Assembly (NCBI GenBank): GCA_030447415.1
Contig: JAUJOZ010000036.1
Span: 1 to 52,991 of the forward strand
Reading direction: 5' to 3'
DNA: 52,991 nt
From: Thermomicrobiales bacterium
GTDB taxonomy: Bacteria; Chloroflexota; Chloroflexia; Thermomicrobiales; UBA6265
Each line of letters starts with the position of its first letter. Positions within the stretch are counted from its first letter, which is position 1. Made by a program: the position numbers and the translations under genes. Of this stretch, positions 1-8,680 are shown one piece after another. The notes under the pieces were generated by a model. It worked only from the letters and a program-made list of their open reading frames with translations. It did not search any database and was not told the DNA's origin.

Positions 1-50
1 CGGCCACCAGCTCCTAAGGCTGGCGTGTCTGCCAATTCCACCAACCCGGC
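1..50 (-). tRNA. tRNA-Leu (UAG anticodon), 3' part outside the window
   Basis: Read on the minus strand from position 50, the sequence has a 7-nt acceptor strand GCCGGGT, T8-G9, a D-arm containing AATTGGCAGAC (typical of tRNA-Leu), and an anticodon stem CCAGC/GCTGG closing the 7-nt loop CTTAGGA. Loop positions 34-36 are TAG, which reads the CUA leucine codon. The variable arm begins (GGTGG) and the window then ends, so the T-arm and 3' acceptor strand are not visible. The match to the class II leucine tRNA pattern is strong. The exact 5' end is set by acceptor-stem length. Confidence 0.88.
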
Positions 51-264
51 CGGATCACAAACCCATCCCGGAGTGTACCGCCCGCGCCCTCCCGCCGCCA
101 AAGCTGCCCGCCGCGCCCACGCCGCCAGGTCCCCCGTCGTCTCCCTCCAGCATTGACCCTCCGCGACGGAGACCTGGAGGACCATGATCGGCGACACTAC
201 TCGTCTACCGCGGCGCCCCCACTCGAGATGGGGCGCCGTGCACCGACGGGAGCGAGCCCCTCCG
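51..264. other. intergenic spacer upstream of tRNA-Leu and the first gene
   Basis: This spacer lies between the tRNA-Leu 5' end and the chosen start of the first protein gene. An in-frame ATG at 184 would add 27 residues of low-information sequence to that gene. I see no clear promoter hexamers or terminator here. Confidence 0.4.
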
Positions 265-771
265 ATGATTCAATGGACCGAGCCCACGCGATCCGTCTAC
301 CTCGCCTCGCCCCTCGGCTTCGCCGAATCGACCCGCCCGTTCATGGACCAGCTCCAGCCCCTCCTCGCCCGCTACGTCACTGTCCGCAACCCCTGGGACG
401 ATCCCGCCGCCGCCCACGACCTCCAGCGGGCCGACGCGATCCTCGACCGCAACGCGCGCCTCGCGGCCCTCGGCCAGGTCAACGCGGCCATCGCCCGCCG
501 CAACGAGGACGCCATCCGCGCCGCCGATGCCGTCCTGGCCGTCCTCGACGGGGTCGACGTTGACTCCGGTACCGCGGCCGAGATCGGCTTCGCCTACGCC
601 CTCGGCAAGCGCGTCGACGGCCTCCGCACCGACCTCCGCCGCACCGGCGAGAACGAGGCCGCCGTCGTCAATCTCCAGGTCCGCTACTTCATCGACGCCT
701 CCGGCGGCACCCTTGTCACCTCCCTCGCCACCCTCGAAACCCTCCTCACCTCCGTCTACCCTCGTCCCTAA
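265..771 (+). CDS. nucleoside 2-deoxyribosyltransferase-like protein
   Basis: A 168-residue soluble protein. It opens with a beta strand followed by SPLGF, then D-x2-L-x-R-AD, and later AVLDGVDVDSGTAAEIGFAYALGK. The D-G-x-D-x-D-S-G-T-x2-E-x-G-x-A pattern is the nucleotide/deoxyribose-binding signature of the nucleoside 2-deoxyribosyltransferase fold, in which the Glu is the usual nucleophile. Such enzymes cleave or transfer deoxyribose between bases in purine and pyrimidine salvage. I start at ATG 265 because residues before it look unrelated to the fold; ATG 184 is in frame and possible. The gene stands alone and is followed by a hairpin at 815-848. Substrate is unknown; other members of the superfamily act as nucleoside-phosphate hydrolases. 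Confidence 0.72.
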   Translation: MIQWTEPTRSVYLASPLGFAESTRPFMDQLQPLLARYVTVRNPWDDPAAAHDLQRADAILDRNARLAALGQVNAAIARRNEDAIRAADAVLAVLDGVDVDSGTAAEIGFAYALGKRVDGLRTDLRRTGENEAAVVNLQVRYFIDASGGTLVTSLATLETLLTSVYPRP

Positions 772-814
772 CCCCACCCGTCCCTGTCCTCACCCTTTGG
801 CAGGTCGAAACGCG

Positions 815-848
815 CCTCCCCCTCTCTCCGCGTTCGGAAAGGGGGAGG
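815..848 (+). terminator. GC-rich hairpin after the deoxyribosyltransferase-like gene
   Basis: A 9-bp stem, CCTCCCCCT (815-823) with AGGGGGAGG (840-848), encloses a loop that can extend the stem with CCG/CGG. It lies 44 nt after the stop codon of the preceding gene. There is no U-run, so it is a hairpin compatible with termination or transcript end protection rather than a textbook intrinsic terminator. Confidence 0.45.
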
Positions 849-1396
849 GCGTGAGGGCCGCCCCCGTGCCCCTCCGTCACACTCCCCCAACTCCCTTGCC
901 TCTCGCCCCTTCATCTCGTACATTCGTTCGTAAGCGGTCTGTTCCCGGAGTGGAGAGCGGGACCTGGGCAGCACCCGATGCCCTCCCGGGTCTGTCCCCC
1001 CGTCATCCTGGACCCCGGAGCTCACCCGGGTCACCCCGAGCCCCTCCCGTCGTGTCGTAGCGGGCCGTCATCCCCGCCGCGCCGCGCACGGCTCCCCGGC
1101 CCGTCCCACCAGACGAGACGCCAGAGGTTCGAGCACGCGGGGTCGCCGTCACCGGGACGGTGGGCCTGACCGGAGGGAACACCGTCGCTCATGCCGACGC
1201 CCATCGCCATCCAACATCGGCCACCCCAAAGGGAAGCGCGCTCTCCCGGCCTACCGCGCGAGTCAGGCGCTCGGGTGCCGTCCGGGCGGCGGTTACGGCC
1301 GAGCCCGCGGAGACGCTCGGACTGCGAGGTGCGTCGCGGTAGAATCTGCCCACAGAGCACGCGAGCGCCACGCCCGACGACCACGCGACCAGGGTC
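849..1396. other. long intergenic region upstream of the oligopeptide ABC ATPases
   Basis: About 550 bases in which no frame gives a recognisable protein. The permease and binding-protein genes expected beside oligopeptide ABC ATPases are not here. A -10-like hexamer TAGAAT occurs at 1340-1345, 52 nt before the next start codon, but no good -35 stands at the right distance. Confidence 0.4.
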
Positions 1397-2462
1397 ATGC
1401 CCGTGACACCCTCGACCCCACTCCTCGACGTCCGCGACCTCCACCTCCACTACGCCGCCGGCGGCCGCGTCGTCCGCGCCGTCGATGGCGTCTCCTTCGT
1501 CATCCAGGACAAAGGCGAGGCGATCGGCGTCGTCGGCGAGTCCGGCTCGGGCAAGACCAGCCTCGCCAACGCCTTGATGGGCCTCCTCCCCAAGAGCGTC
1601 GCCCGCTTCGATGGCAGCATCCTCCTCACCGGCCAGGACCTCGCCGCCCTTTCCGACGAGCGCTACCGCCGCGAGGTCCGCTGGCGCCGCATCGCCATGG
1701 TCTTCCAGGGCGCCATGAACGTCCTCAACCCCGTCCTCAAAGTCGGCGACCAGATCGCCGAGCCGCTGCTTCTCGATAACCGGACCGATAAGCGCGCCGC
1801 CCGCGCCCGCGCCGAGCAACTCCTCGAGCGCGTCGGCCTGTCAAGAGACATCTACGGCCGCTACCCGCACGAACTGTCGGGCGGCCAGAAGCAGCGCGTC
1901 GTCATCGCCACTGCCCTGGTCCTCGACCCCGACCTCCTGATCCTCGACGAGCCGACCTCGGCCCTCGACGTCAGTGTCCAGGCCCAGATCATGAACCTGC
2001 TCAAGGATCTCAAGGCCGATCCCGGCATCTCGATGCTCTTCATCACCCACGACATCGGCCTCGCCAGCGACCTGTGCGACAAGATCGCCGTCGCCTACGC
2101 CGGCGAGCACGTCGAGTTCGGCTCCGCCGAGCGCGTGCTGCTCCAACCGCAGCACCCCTACACCCAGCTCCTCCTCGCCAGCCTGCCGCGTCTCCACGGG
2201 ACCGAGCGCCCCCGCCCCATGCCCGGGGAGCCGCCCGATCTGACCGCCCCCCCCGTCCGGCTGCCGCTTCCACCCCCGCTGCCCGTACTGCTTTGAGCCG
2301 TGCGTTCCCCACCACCCGCCGCCGCTACGCGCCGACGACGGCGGCCACGCCAAGTGCTGGCTCAACGACCCCCAAGCCGCCGGCGACCGCTTCCGCATCC
2401 ACCTGCGACCTCAAGCCCAGGCCCACGCAATGGACGAGGCGGTCTCCGTTGGCACCTCCTGA
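1397..2462 (+). CDS. oligopeptide/dipeptide ABC transporter ATP-binding protein, DppD type, one frameshift in a C8 run
   Basis: ATPase subunit of a peptide/nickel-family importer. Walker A is GESGSGKTS near residue 50, followed by Q-loop VFQ, signature LSGGQKQR near residue 160, Walker [13 protein letters not shown] and the switch His in ITHD. The open frame stops at 2296, but the family's C-terminal cysteine-rich extension ([11 protein letters not shown], then CWLND) is intact in the +1 frame up to TGA 2460-2462. The break lies in eight Cs at 2247-2254: seven Cs would restore [12 protein letters not shown] exactly. I therefore annotate through 2462 and regard the extra C as either a homopolymer error or a fresh mutation. 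The partner ATPase follows at once, but no permease or solute-binding gene is in the window. Confidence 0.85.
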
Positions 2463-2499
2463 AGCGGGACCCGAAACGACCCCTCCCCGCCCGGGACGC

Positions 2500-3587
2500 G
2501 TGGACTCAGCTTCGGGAGGAGTCACGGCGCTCGTCCCCGACGCCGCGTCTGCCACCGGCACCGCACCGACGACGGCCGTCCTCTCCTCCGACGTTGGGAG
2601 GGCCGGACGGGACGAGCCGTTGTTGCTGACCCTCGAAGACGTCTCCGTCGTCTTCCAGACCCGCAAGGGCTTCTTCCGCGCCGGGCAGGTCCGCGCCGTC
2701 GACGGTGTCAGCCTCGCCGTCGCTCGCGGCGAAACGCTGGCCCTCGTCGGCGAGTCCGGCAGCGGCAAGACGACCCTCGGCCGCGTCTCGCTACGCCTCC
2801 TGCGCCCGACCGCCGGCCGCGTCCTGTTCGACGGCCGGGACATCACCACGGCCCGCGACGAGGACCTTCACTGGCTGCGCCGCCGCGCCCAGATCGTCTT
2901 TCAGGATCCGTTCTCCAGCCTCAACCCCTACATGCGCGTCGCCGACCTCGTCGAGGAACCCCTTGTCATCGACGGCGTCCGCAACCGGTCCGAGCGGCTG
3001 GACCGCGTCCACCGCGCCCTGGCCGCGGTCGACCTCCTCCCGCGCCCGTCTTCGCCCCCAAGTACCCGACGGCGATGTCGGGCGGTCAGCGCCAGCGCGT
3101 CGGTATCGCCCGCGCCCTCGTCCGCGACCCCGACTACATCGTCGCCGACGAGCCGGTCTCGATGATCGACGCCTCCAGCCGGATCGAGATCCTCGACCTC
3201 CTCCGCGGCCTCCAAGAAACGCGCGGCGTCGCCTTCCTCTACATCACGCACGACATTGCCAGCGCCCGCCACTTCGCCGACCGCATCGCCGTCGTGTACC
3301 TCGGCGCTGTGGTCGAGCTCGGCGCCGCCCCCCAGGTGATCGACCGCCCGCTCCATCCCTACACCCGGGCGCTCATCGCCGCCGTCCCCGAGCCTGACCC
3401 CGCCCACCGCGTCCGCCGCCGCGCCGTCGGCATGCGCGACGGTGCCCTCGCCGTCACCGGACAGGCCCCCGTCCACCCCCGCTGCCCCCACGCCGACTCA
3501 GGTCGTGACGGGGCGGAGCGACCACTGCTGCTGGAGTTGAACGACGATCCGGGCCACTTCGTGGCCTGCCACACGCGCCGAACCTGA
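2500..3587 (+). CDS. oligopeptide/dipeptide ABC transporter ATP-binding protein, DppF type, one frameshift
   Basis: Second ATPase of the pair. The first part, in the frame from about 2500 to 3045, has Walker [11 protein letters not shown]-loop [11 protein letters not shown] and the usual DppF linker. The second part, in the frame to 3587, carries [15 protein letters not shown], Walker [17 protein letters not shown], and the shortened family tail ending in HPRCPHA. The two halves join at about 3040-3050, where one base is missing before [18 protein letters not shown] at 2500 is the first plausible start; the roughly 40 residues before DVSVVF are Ala/Thr/Ser-rich and poorly supported, so the start is uncertain. 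It follows the first ATPase by 37 nt. It would power peptide or metal uptake only with permeases encoded elsewhere. Confidence 0.82.
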
Positions 3588-3595
3588 TAGACTGG

Positions 3596-3618
3596 GGCCG
3601 GTCCGCACACTGCCGGCC
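3596..3618 (+). terminator. weak hairpin after the ABC ATPase pair
   Basis: A 6-bp stem GGCCGG/CCGGCC with an 11-nt loop lies 9 nt downstream of the second ATPase stop. No U-tract follows. It sits between convergent genes, so it could serve either strand. Confidence 0.3.
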
Positions 3619-3687
3619 AAGCCCTCCCCTGACGCCGGCTGCCGAACGATCGACGTACCGAATCCCACGACCGACTGCCGCGCCCCG

Positions 3688-4236
3688 TCACACCTCGTCC
3701 CGCAGCAGCACCCGGCGGCGCTGGCGCTCTGCCCGGGCGGCGGCGCGGATCAGGTCCTTGACGCGGTCGGGGTCGGCCACGTTGAGCAGGTGCTGCTCGG
3801 GTGAAGTCGCGTCGGTCGTCTCGACCCGAACGTCGCCGTGGCCGAGCAGGCGCTCGAACGGGTTCTGCTTGACGGCGACGTCGTTGACCCGGTACAGGTC
3901 GATCTCCTCCGTCCGGCGGCCGACGAACCCGCGCTCGGTGGTGAGCCGCTCGTTGGAGAGCTTATAGCGCGTCAGCAGGGCCAGGCGGGGCGAGAAGAAC
4001 GGGCTGGGCCGCCCCTTCCAGAGCAAGCGCTCGCCGCCCGGCTCGCCGTCGAGGTCCTGGCCGACCGGCAGGCTGTCGTCGGCGATCATGCGTCCCGCGG
4101 CATCGGTTCGTCCCGCCGGGCCGGCAGGCGGGCGCACGCCGCCGGCGGGGCTAGCGGTGCGAAGCTCGCGCCCGCAGTTCTGGCAGAAGCGGGCGGCGTC
4201 CTCGTTCTCCGTGCCACAGGACGGGCAGAATGGCAT
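3688..4236 (-). CDS. zinc-ribbon protein with PH-like (bPH2-type) C-terminal domain
   Basis: A 182-residue protein. The N-terminus MPFCPSCGTENED..FCQNCG is a C-x2-C / C-x2-C zinc ribbon. A linker rich in Pro/Gly/Ala follows. From about residue 75 a bacterial PH-like domain is suggested by LLWKGRPSP, then LTxRYKLSNERLTTERGFVGRRTEEIDLYRVNDV and VRVETTD. This zinc-ribbon plus short PH combination is common among uncharacterised bacterial proteins thought to act near the membrane. ATG 4236 is chosen because GAGGAG stands 7 nt upstream and the cysteine motif begins directly after it; an upstream ATG in the same frame lacks support. It is convergent with the ABC ATPases. No enzymatic residues are visible, so function is unknown. 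Confidence 0.72.
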   Translation of the reverse strand: MPFCPSCGTENEDAARFCQNCGRELRTASPAGGVRPPAGPAGRTDAAGRMIADDSLPVGQDLDGEPGGERLLWKGRPSPFFSPRLALLTRYKLSNERLTTERGFVGRRTEEIDLYRVNDVAVKQNPFERLLGHGDVRVETTDATSPEQHLLNVADPDRVKDLIRAAARAERQRRRVLLRDEV

Positions 4237-4439
4237 GATGCGTCTCCTCATGGTCGCCCCGGACATCGGGCGGCGGTGCAGGTCAAGTGGCGATGAGCAC
4301 GTCCGATCATACCAAGCGCTCCGAATCGTCCCGTGCTGAGATTCCCGCAACCCCCCAGCAACGTTGTCGATTTCGAGGAGCCTCCTTCCTCTTTAGTCGA
4401 GCGGGCGCAACGGCCGAGGCGGCGACCGAGTCTCCCGCC

Positions 4440-5166
4440 CTGGACGTGGCGGTCGCCCGAGCGTTGCCCGAGCGCCTCGATTCGGTCCTGGAAGCTCTAC
4501 ATCCTGTTCGACGAAGGGTACGGCGCCCGTCAGGGAGAGCGGCTGGCCCGCGACGACTTCTGCGCCGAGGCGATCCGGCTGACCACCCTCCTCTCCCTTC
4601 ACCCGGCCATCTGCCTAACGTCCACGCTCTCCTCGCACTGATGTTGCTCGAGGCGTTCCACCTCCCCGCCCGGGTCGACCCGGGCGGGGACCTGTTGCTC
4701 CTGTCCGACCAGGACCGCGACGCCTGGGATTGGCGGCTGATTGCGGTGAGTCTGGCCGCACTTACCGAGGCGTCCCAGGGCGACGACCTCATCCCCTATC
4801 ACCTCTAGGTCGGTATCGCCGCCCGTCACGCCGTCACTCCCTCCTACGCCGCCACCGACTGGCCGCTCTTCCCTGCGCAGGACGACGCCCTGATAGAGAT
4901 CGCTCCGTCCAGCGTCGTGTCGCTCAACCGCGCGGTCGCCCTCATGATGGTCGCGGGATTCGAGGCGGGGCTGACGGAGGTGGAGCGGGTCCGCGGCCCA
5001 CCGGGAATGGCGTCGTGCCCTTGCGACGCGCCACACTCGACGAGCTGCGCCGTCGCGCCGGCGATGGACCCGGTGCCGTCGGCTTCGTACCGCCTTGGAC
5101 CTGGCAACGAATGAGACGGAGCGGCGATTCCTGCGACGCGCGCTCGCGGCGGTCAAGGGAGCCTGA
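4440..5166 (+). pseudogene. ECF RNA polymerase sigma factor (DUF6596-type) C-terminal relic
   Basis: Pieces of the C-terminal region of the large ECF sigma family are spread over three frames: DEGYGARQGERLARDDFCAEA, then LLALMLLEAFHLPARVDP, LSDQDRDAWDWRLI, IAPSSVVSLNRAVALMMVAG and LDLATNETERRFLRRALA. An in-frame TAG at 4806-4808 sits where the family has Glu after YHL, and at least two frameshifts separate the other blocks. The sigma-2 and sigma-4 DNA-binding regions are missing upstream. In the family the C-terminal part is a helical, TPR-like regulatory domain. The gene cannot make a functional sigma factor as read. Conservation of each block suggests recent inactivation or consensus errors. 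Confidence 0.75.
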
Positions 5167-5311
5167 GGCCTGGCCCCAGACGGCTTGCACCGTAGCGAGC
5201 TCCGCCCATCGCCTTCTACAATGGACGCTGCAGCAGACGGCGCAACGGATGGCGCGGCGGGGCACGGGCAAGCATCGCCGCCGAACGGCATGAGCGGACG
5301 GGGACGGGGTC

Positions 5312-7849
5312 TTGAAGGACGGCGGGCAGCGGCCCGGACAGGACGGCTATGACGAGGGGCTCGACTACCGGCGGCGTTACCGCGGACTGATCGGCGTCCA
5401 CTCCAAGGTACCGATTCGGGACCGGGCGATCCTTTCGCTGATCTACACCCCGGGCGTCGCCGAGGCCTGCCTGGCGATCGAGGAGGATCCGCTCGCCTCG
5501 TATGACCTGACCTGCCGCGGCAACACCGTCGCTATCCTCACCGACGGCTCCGACATCTTCGGCCGCCAGGGCGGTCCGCCGGAAGCCGCGATCCCGATCG
5601 CCGAGGCCAAGAGCGTCATCTTCAAGACCTTCGCCGGGATCGACGCGTTCCCTATCTGCCTCAACACGCTCGACCCCGGCGAGATCGTCGAGGCCGGCAT
5701 CGCGATCACGCCCACCTTCGGCGCGATCTGCCTCGACGACATCTCCACCCCGCGCGCCTTCACCGTTGCCGATCATTTGGAGAAGGCGGCCGACATCCCG
5801 GTCTTCTCCAACCAGCACCATGGCACCGCCGTCCTCGTCCTCGGCGGGCTTCTCAACGCGCTCAAGGTGGTCGGCAAGCGGTTGGAGGACGTGGGCGTCG
5901 TCATCAGCGGCGCGGGCGTCGCCGGCATCGGCGTCGCGCGGCTACTGCACCGGGCCGGGGTCAAGAAGCTGGTCGTCTGCGACCGCGCCGGGGCGATCCA
6001 CAAGTACCGACCGGAGCGGATGAACTGGGCCAAGGCGTACCTGGCCAAGGAAACGAACCAGGAAGGGCGCGCGGGATCTCTGGCGGAGATGCTGCGGGGC
6101 GCCGATGTCTTCGTCGGCTTGTCCACGGGTGACGTCGTGACGGAAGAGATGGTCCGCTTGATGGCGCCCAACCCGATCGTCTTCGCTCTGGCGGTGCCGA
6201 CGCCCGAGATCGCGCCGGCCGCGGCCGAGGCGGCCGGCGCGCGGGTGGTGGCGACCGGCCGCTCCGACCACCCCAACACGATGGACGTCTCGCTCGTCTT
6301 CCCGGGGGTCTTCCGCGGCTTGCTCGACTGCCGCGCCCGCAATATCCGGTTGCGCACCCTGCTCTTTGCCGCCGAGGCCCTCGCCGGGATGGTCCAGCCG
6401 GACGAGCTCCACGCCGACTACATCGTGCCGCGGATCTTCGACTTCCGGGTCGCGCCGGCGATCGCCGCAGCGGTCGTGCGGGCCGCACTGGAAGCGGGCG
6501 AAGCGGGACGCCAAACCGCGCCGGACGCGGTCGCCGAGAAGACCCGGCGCTACGTCTACGAAGGGCGCCTGCTTCCGCCCCGTCCAAGCACCCGGGACGA
6601 AAACAAGACATTCCGCGAAGAAGCGATTGAGCTGCGGGAGCGCAACGGCGGGGTGTTGGAGGTCGTCAACAAGATCCCAATCCGGGATCATCACATCCTC
6701 AACCTCCTCTACGTGCCGCCGGCGGCGCTGACCCCGGCCCGCGTCATCCGCGAGAACCCGGCGAAGGTGACGGAGTTGACGGCCAAGGGCAACCTGGTCG
6801 CCATCGTCACCGACGGGTCGGCGGTGCTCGGACTGGGGGATATCGGGCCACAGGCGGCGTTGCCGGTGATGGAAGGCAAGGCCGTCCTGTTCCAGTCGAT
6901 GGCCGGGGTGGAGGCCTTCCCGATCTGCCTGGCGGCGCGCGACCCGGACGAGATCGTGCGGATCGTGCGGGCCATCTCCCCGAGCTTCGGCGGGATCAAC
7001 CTGGAGGACATCAGCGCCCCCCGTTGCTTCGAGATCGAGGCCAAGCTGCGCGAGGCCCTCGACATGCCGGTCTTCCACGACGACCAACACGGCACGGCCA
7101 TCGTCGTCGTGGCGGCGCTGCTCAACGGCTGCAAGCTGCGCGGCTGCAAGCTGGAGGACGTGCAGGTCACGATCAACGGCGCCGGCGCGGCCGGGATCGC
7201 GGTCAGCAAGCTCCTGCTCGCCCTCGATGTCGGCGATGTCGTCCTCTGCGACCGCGCCGGCGCCATCGCCGAGGGCCGGACGGACCACATGGACATCTCC
7301 AAGTTCGAGATCTCGGCGCTGACCAATCGGGAGCGGCGGACGGGAAGCCTGGCCGACGTGATTCGCGGTTCGGACGTCTTTGTCGGCCTCTCGGCGGGCG
7401 GGGCGCTGACGCCGGAGATGGTGCGGGCGATGGCGCCGAACCCGCTGGTCTTCGCGCTGGCCAACCCGGTGCCGGAGATCACGCCGGACCTGGCGAAGGG
7501 CGCTGGGGCGCTGGCGGTGGCGACGGGGCGCAGCGACTACCCCAACCAGGTCAACAACTCGCTTGCCTTCCCCGGCGTCTTCCGCGGCGCCCTCGACGTC
7601 AAGGCCAACGACGTCAACGACGCGATGAAGATCGCCGCCGCCCACGCCATCGCCGACTTGGTCGAGCCGGACGCGCTGGCGCCCGACTTCTTGATCCCCG
7701 ACAGCCTAGACCTGCGCGTCCCGCCCCGGGTCGCCGCTGCGGTCGCCCGAGCCGCGCTCGACACGGGCGTCGCCCAGCTCCCGCTCGACCCGCGCGAGGT
7801 CGAGGCGCGTTGCCGCGACCTTGTCTACGAGGGAACGATCGCGCTGTAG
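5312..7849 (+). CDS. malic enzyme, tandem fusion of two malic-enzyme copies
   Basis: An 845-residue protein made of two complete small-type malic enzyme copies, roughly residues 20-400 and 425-840. These enzymes oxidatively decarboxylate malate to pyruvate with NAD(P)+ and a divalent metal. Copy 1 keeps the substrate-tyrosine motif YTPGVA (Y45) but has altered metal ligands: CLDDI (D142 for Glu) and VFSNQHHGT (N167-Q168 where the family has Asp-Asp). It also has V295 in place of Asn in the usual ANPVPEI. Copy 2 keeps NLEDISAPR (E565-D566), VFHDDQHGT (D590-D591) and ANPVPEI (N718), but its tyrosine motif reads YVPPA (Y467). Both have the Rossmann glycine motif (SGAGVAGIG, NGAGAAGIA). The start is TTG 5312 after a GGGG stretch; no in-frame ATG fits better. 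A -10-like TACAAT occurs at 5217-5222. Copy 2 probably carries the chemistry. A phosphotransacetylase domain, as in MaeB-type enzymes, is absent. Confidence 0.9.
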   Translation: MKDGGQRPGQDGYDEGLDYRRRYRGLIGVHSKVPIRDRAILSLIYTPGVAEACLAIEEDPLASYDLTCRGNTVAILTDGSDIFGRQGGPPEAAIPIAEAKSVIFKTFAGIDAFPICLNTLDPGEIVEAGIAITPTFGAICLDDISTPRAFTVADHLEKAADIPVFSNQHHGTAVLVLGGLLNALKVVGKRLEDVGVVISGAGVAGIGVARLLHRAGVKKLVVCDRAGAIHKYRPERMNWAKAYLAKETNQEGRAGSLAEMLRGADVFVGLSTGDVVTEEMVRLMAPNPIVFALAVPTPEIAPAAAEAAGARVVATGRSDHPNTMDVSLVFPGVFRGLLDCRARNIRLRTLLFAAEALAGMVQPDELHADYIVPRIFDFRVAPAIAAAVVRAALEAGEAGRQTAPDAVAEKTRRYVYEGRLLPPRPSTRDENKTFREEAIELRERNGGVLEVVNKIPIRDHHILNLLYVPPAALTPARVIRENPAKVTELTAKGNLVAIVTDGSAVLGLGDIGPQAALPVMEGKAVLFQSMAGVEAFPICLAARDPDEIVRIVRAISPSFGGINLEDISAPRCFEIEAKLREALDMPVFHDDQHGTAIVVVAALLNGCKLRGCKLEDVQVTINGAGAAGIAVSKLLLALDVGDVVLCDRAGAIAEGRTDHMDISKFEISALTNRERRTGSLADVIRGSDVFVGLSAGGALTPEMVRAMAPNPLVFALANPVPEITPDLAKGAGALAVATGRSDYPNQVNNSLAFPGVFRGALDVKANDVNDAMKIAAAHAIADLVEPDALAPDFLIPDSLDLRVPPRVAAAVARAALDTGVAQLPLDPREVEARCRDLVYEGTIAL

Positions 7850-8158
7850 CGCGCGGGAGGGCACCATGCTTGGCGAGCGCCCCTAGCGAGGGCCCAGCCA
7901 TAGGTTGGCACAATCCCTCCCCACGGACATCATGCTCCCGGCCAGGGATGTCCCGATGCTGGGAGTGGCGATCAAGAATGATGTGAGCCACCTGCTACCT
8001 GCGGCCAAGTGTCACCTTGGGGACGACCACCGCGGGCGCGTCGAAGGGGTGCTGATCACATGACGGACCGGTGGGCTGGGTCGTGTCCTTAGGGTCACCG
8101 GTGCTCGGCAACTGGACTCGCCAAGTTGACATCGGTGCGTGCGTCCGGGAAGCAGGCC
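7850..8158. other. intergenic region between the malic enzyme and macro-domain genes
   Basis: About 310 bases. I see no frame with a recognisable product, no strong promoter and no U-run terminator. The macro-domain gene that follows has purine-rich GGAAGCAGG just before its chosen start. Confidence 0.35.
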
Positions 8159-8680
8159 ATGGTCGGCAGCAGCATTGAAGTGATCGAGGGAGACATTACG
8201 CGGCAGCGGGTGGACGCCATCGTCAACGCCGCCAACCCGGCGCTGCTCGGCGGGGGCGGAGTGGACGGGGCGATCCACCGAGCGGCGGGGCCGGGGCTGC
8301 TGACGGAGTGCCGGACGCTCGGCGGGTGCGCGACGGGTGAGGCGAAGATCACGAAGGGGTACGACCTGCCGGCGCGGTGGGTGATCCACACGGTTGGACC
8401 GATCTGGCGGGGCGGTGGGCAGGGCGAGGACGCGCTGCTGGCAAGCTGCTACCGCAACAGCCTGACGCTGGCCACGCGGCACGGAATCAGGACGGTCGCG
8501 TTTCCGTCGATCAGCACGGGGGCGTACGGGTTCCCAGTGGCACGGGCGGCGCCGATCGCGGTGCGGGAGATCGAGCGCTTCCTGGCGCACACCACCGCGA
8601 TCCACCGGGTGACGATCGTCTGCCGGGGGCCGGATACCTACCATGCCTACCGGGACGCGGTGGAGGAGCTCGCGGAGTGA
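8159..8680 (+). CDS. macro-domain protein, O-acetyl-ADP-ribose deacetylase type
   Basis: A 173-residue single macro domain. The N-terminal IEVIEGDITRQRVDAIVNAAN, the glycine-rich LLGGGGVDGAIHRAAG loop, the CRTLGGCATGEAKIT segment and the phosphate-binding SISTGAYGFP loop match the MacroD/YmdB class. In that class the Asn-Ala-Ala-Asn and Gly-Gly-Gly-Val-Asp residues bind ADP-ribose and support hydrolysis of O-acetyl-ADP-ribose or of ADP-ribose from acidic side chains. ATG 8159 is preferred over ATG 8126 because the domain begins directly after it. The stop codon TGA overlaps the GTG start of the next gene by 4 nt, so the two are almost certainly co-translated. Confidence 0.9.
   Translation: MVGSSIEVIEGDITRQRVDAIVNAANPALLGGGGVDGAIHRAAGPGLLTECRTLGGCATGEAKITKGYDLPARWVIHTVGPIWRGGGQGEDALLASCYRNSLTLATRHGIRTVAFPSISTGAYGFPVARAAPIAVREIERFLAHTTAIHRVTIVCRGPDTYHAYRDAVEELAE

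Noticed and set aside
5942..7645. Long minus-strand open frame (567 codons) opposite the malic enzyme
   Set aside because: It is antisense to a well-conserved enzyme and consists of His/Arg/Asp/Gly-rich sequence typical of the opposite strand of high-GC genes.
5312..7849. MaeB-type malic enzyme fused to phosphotransacetylase
   Set aside because: The second half has malic-enzyme motifs (NLEDISAPR, VFHDDQHGT, ANPVPEI), not phosphotransacetylase motifs.
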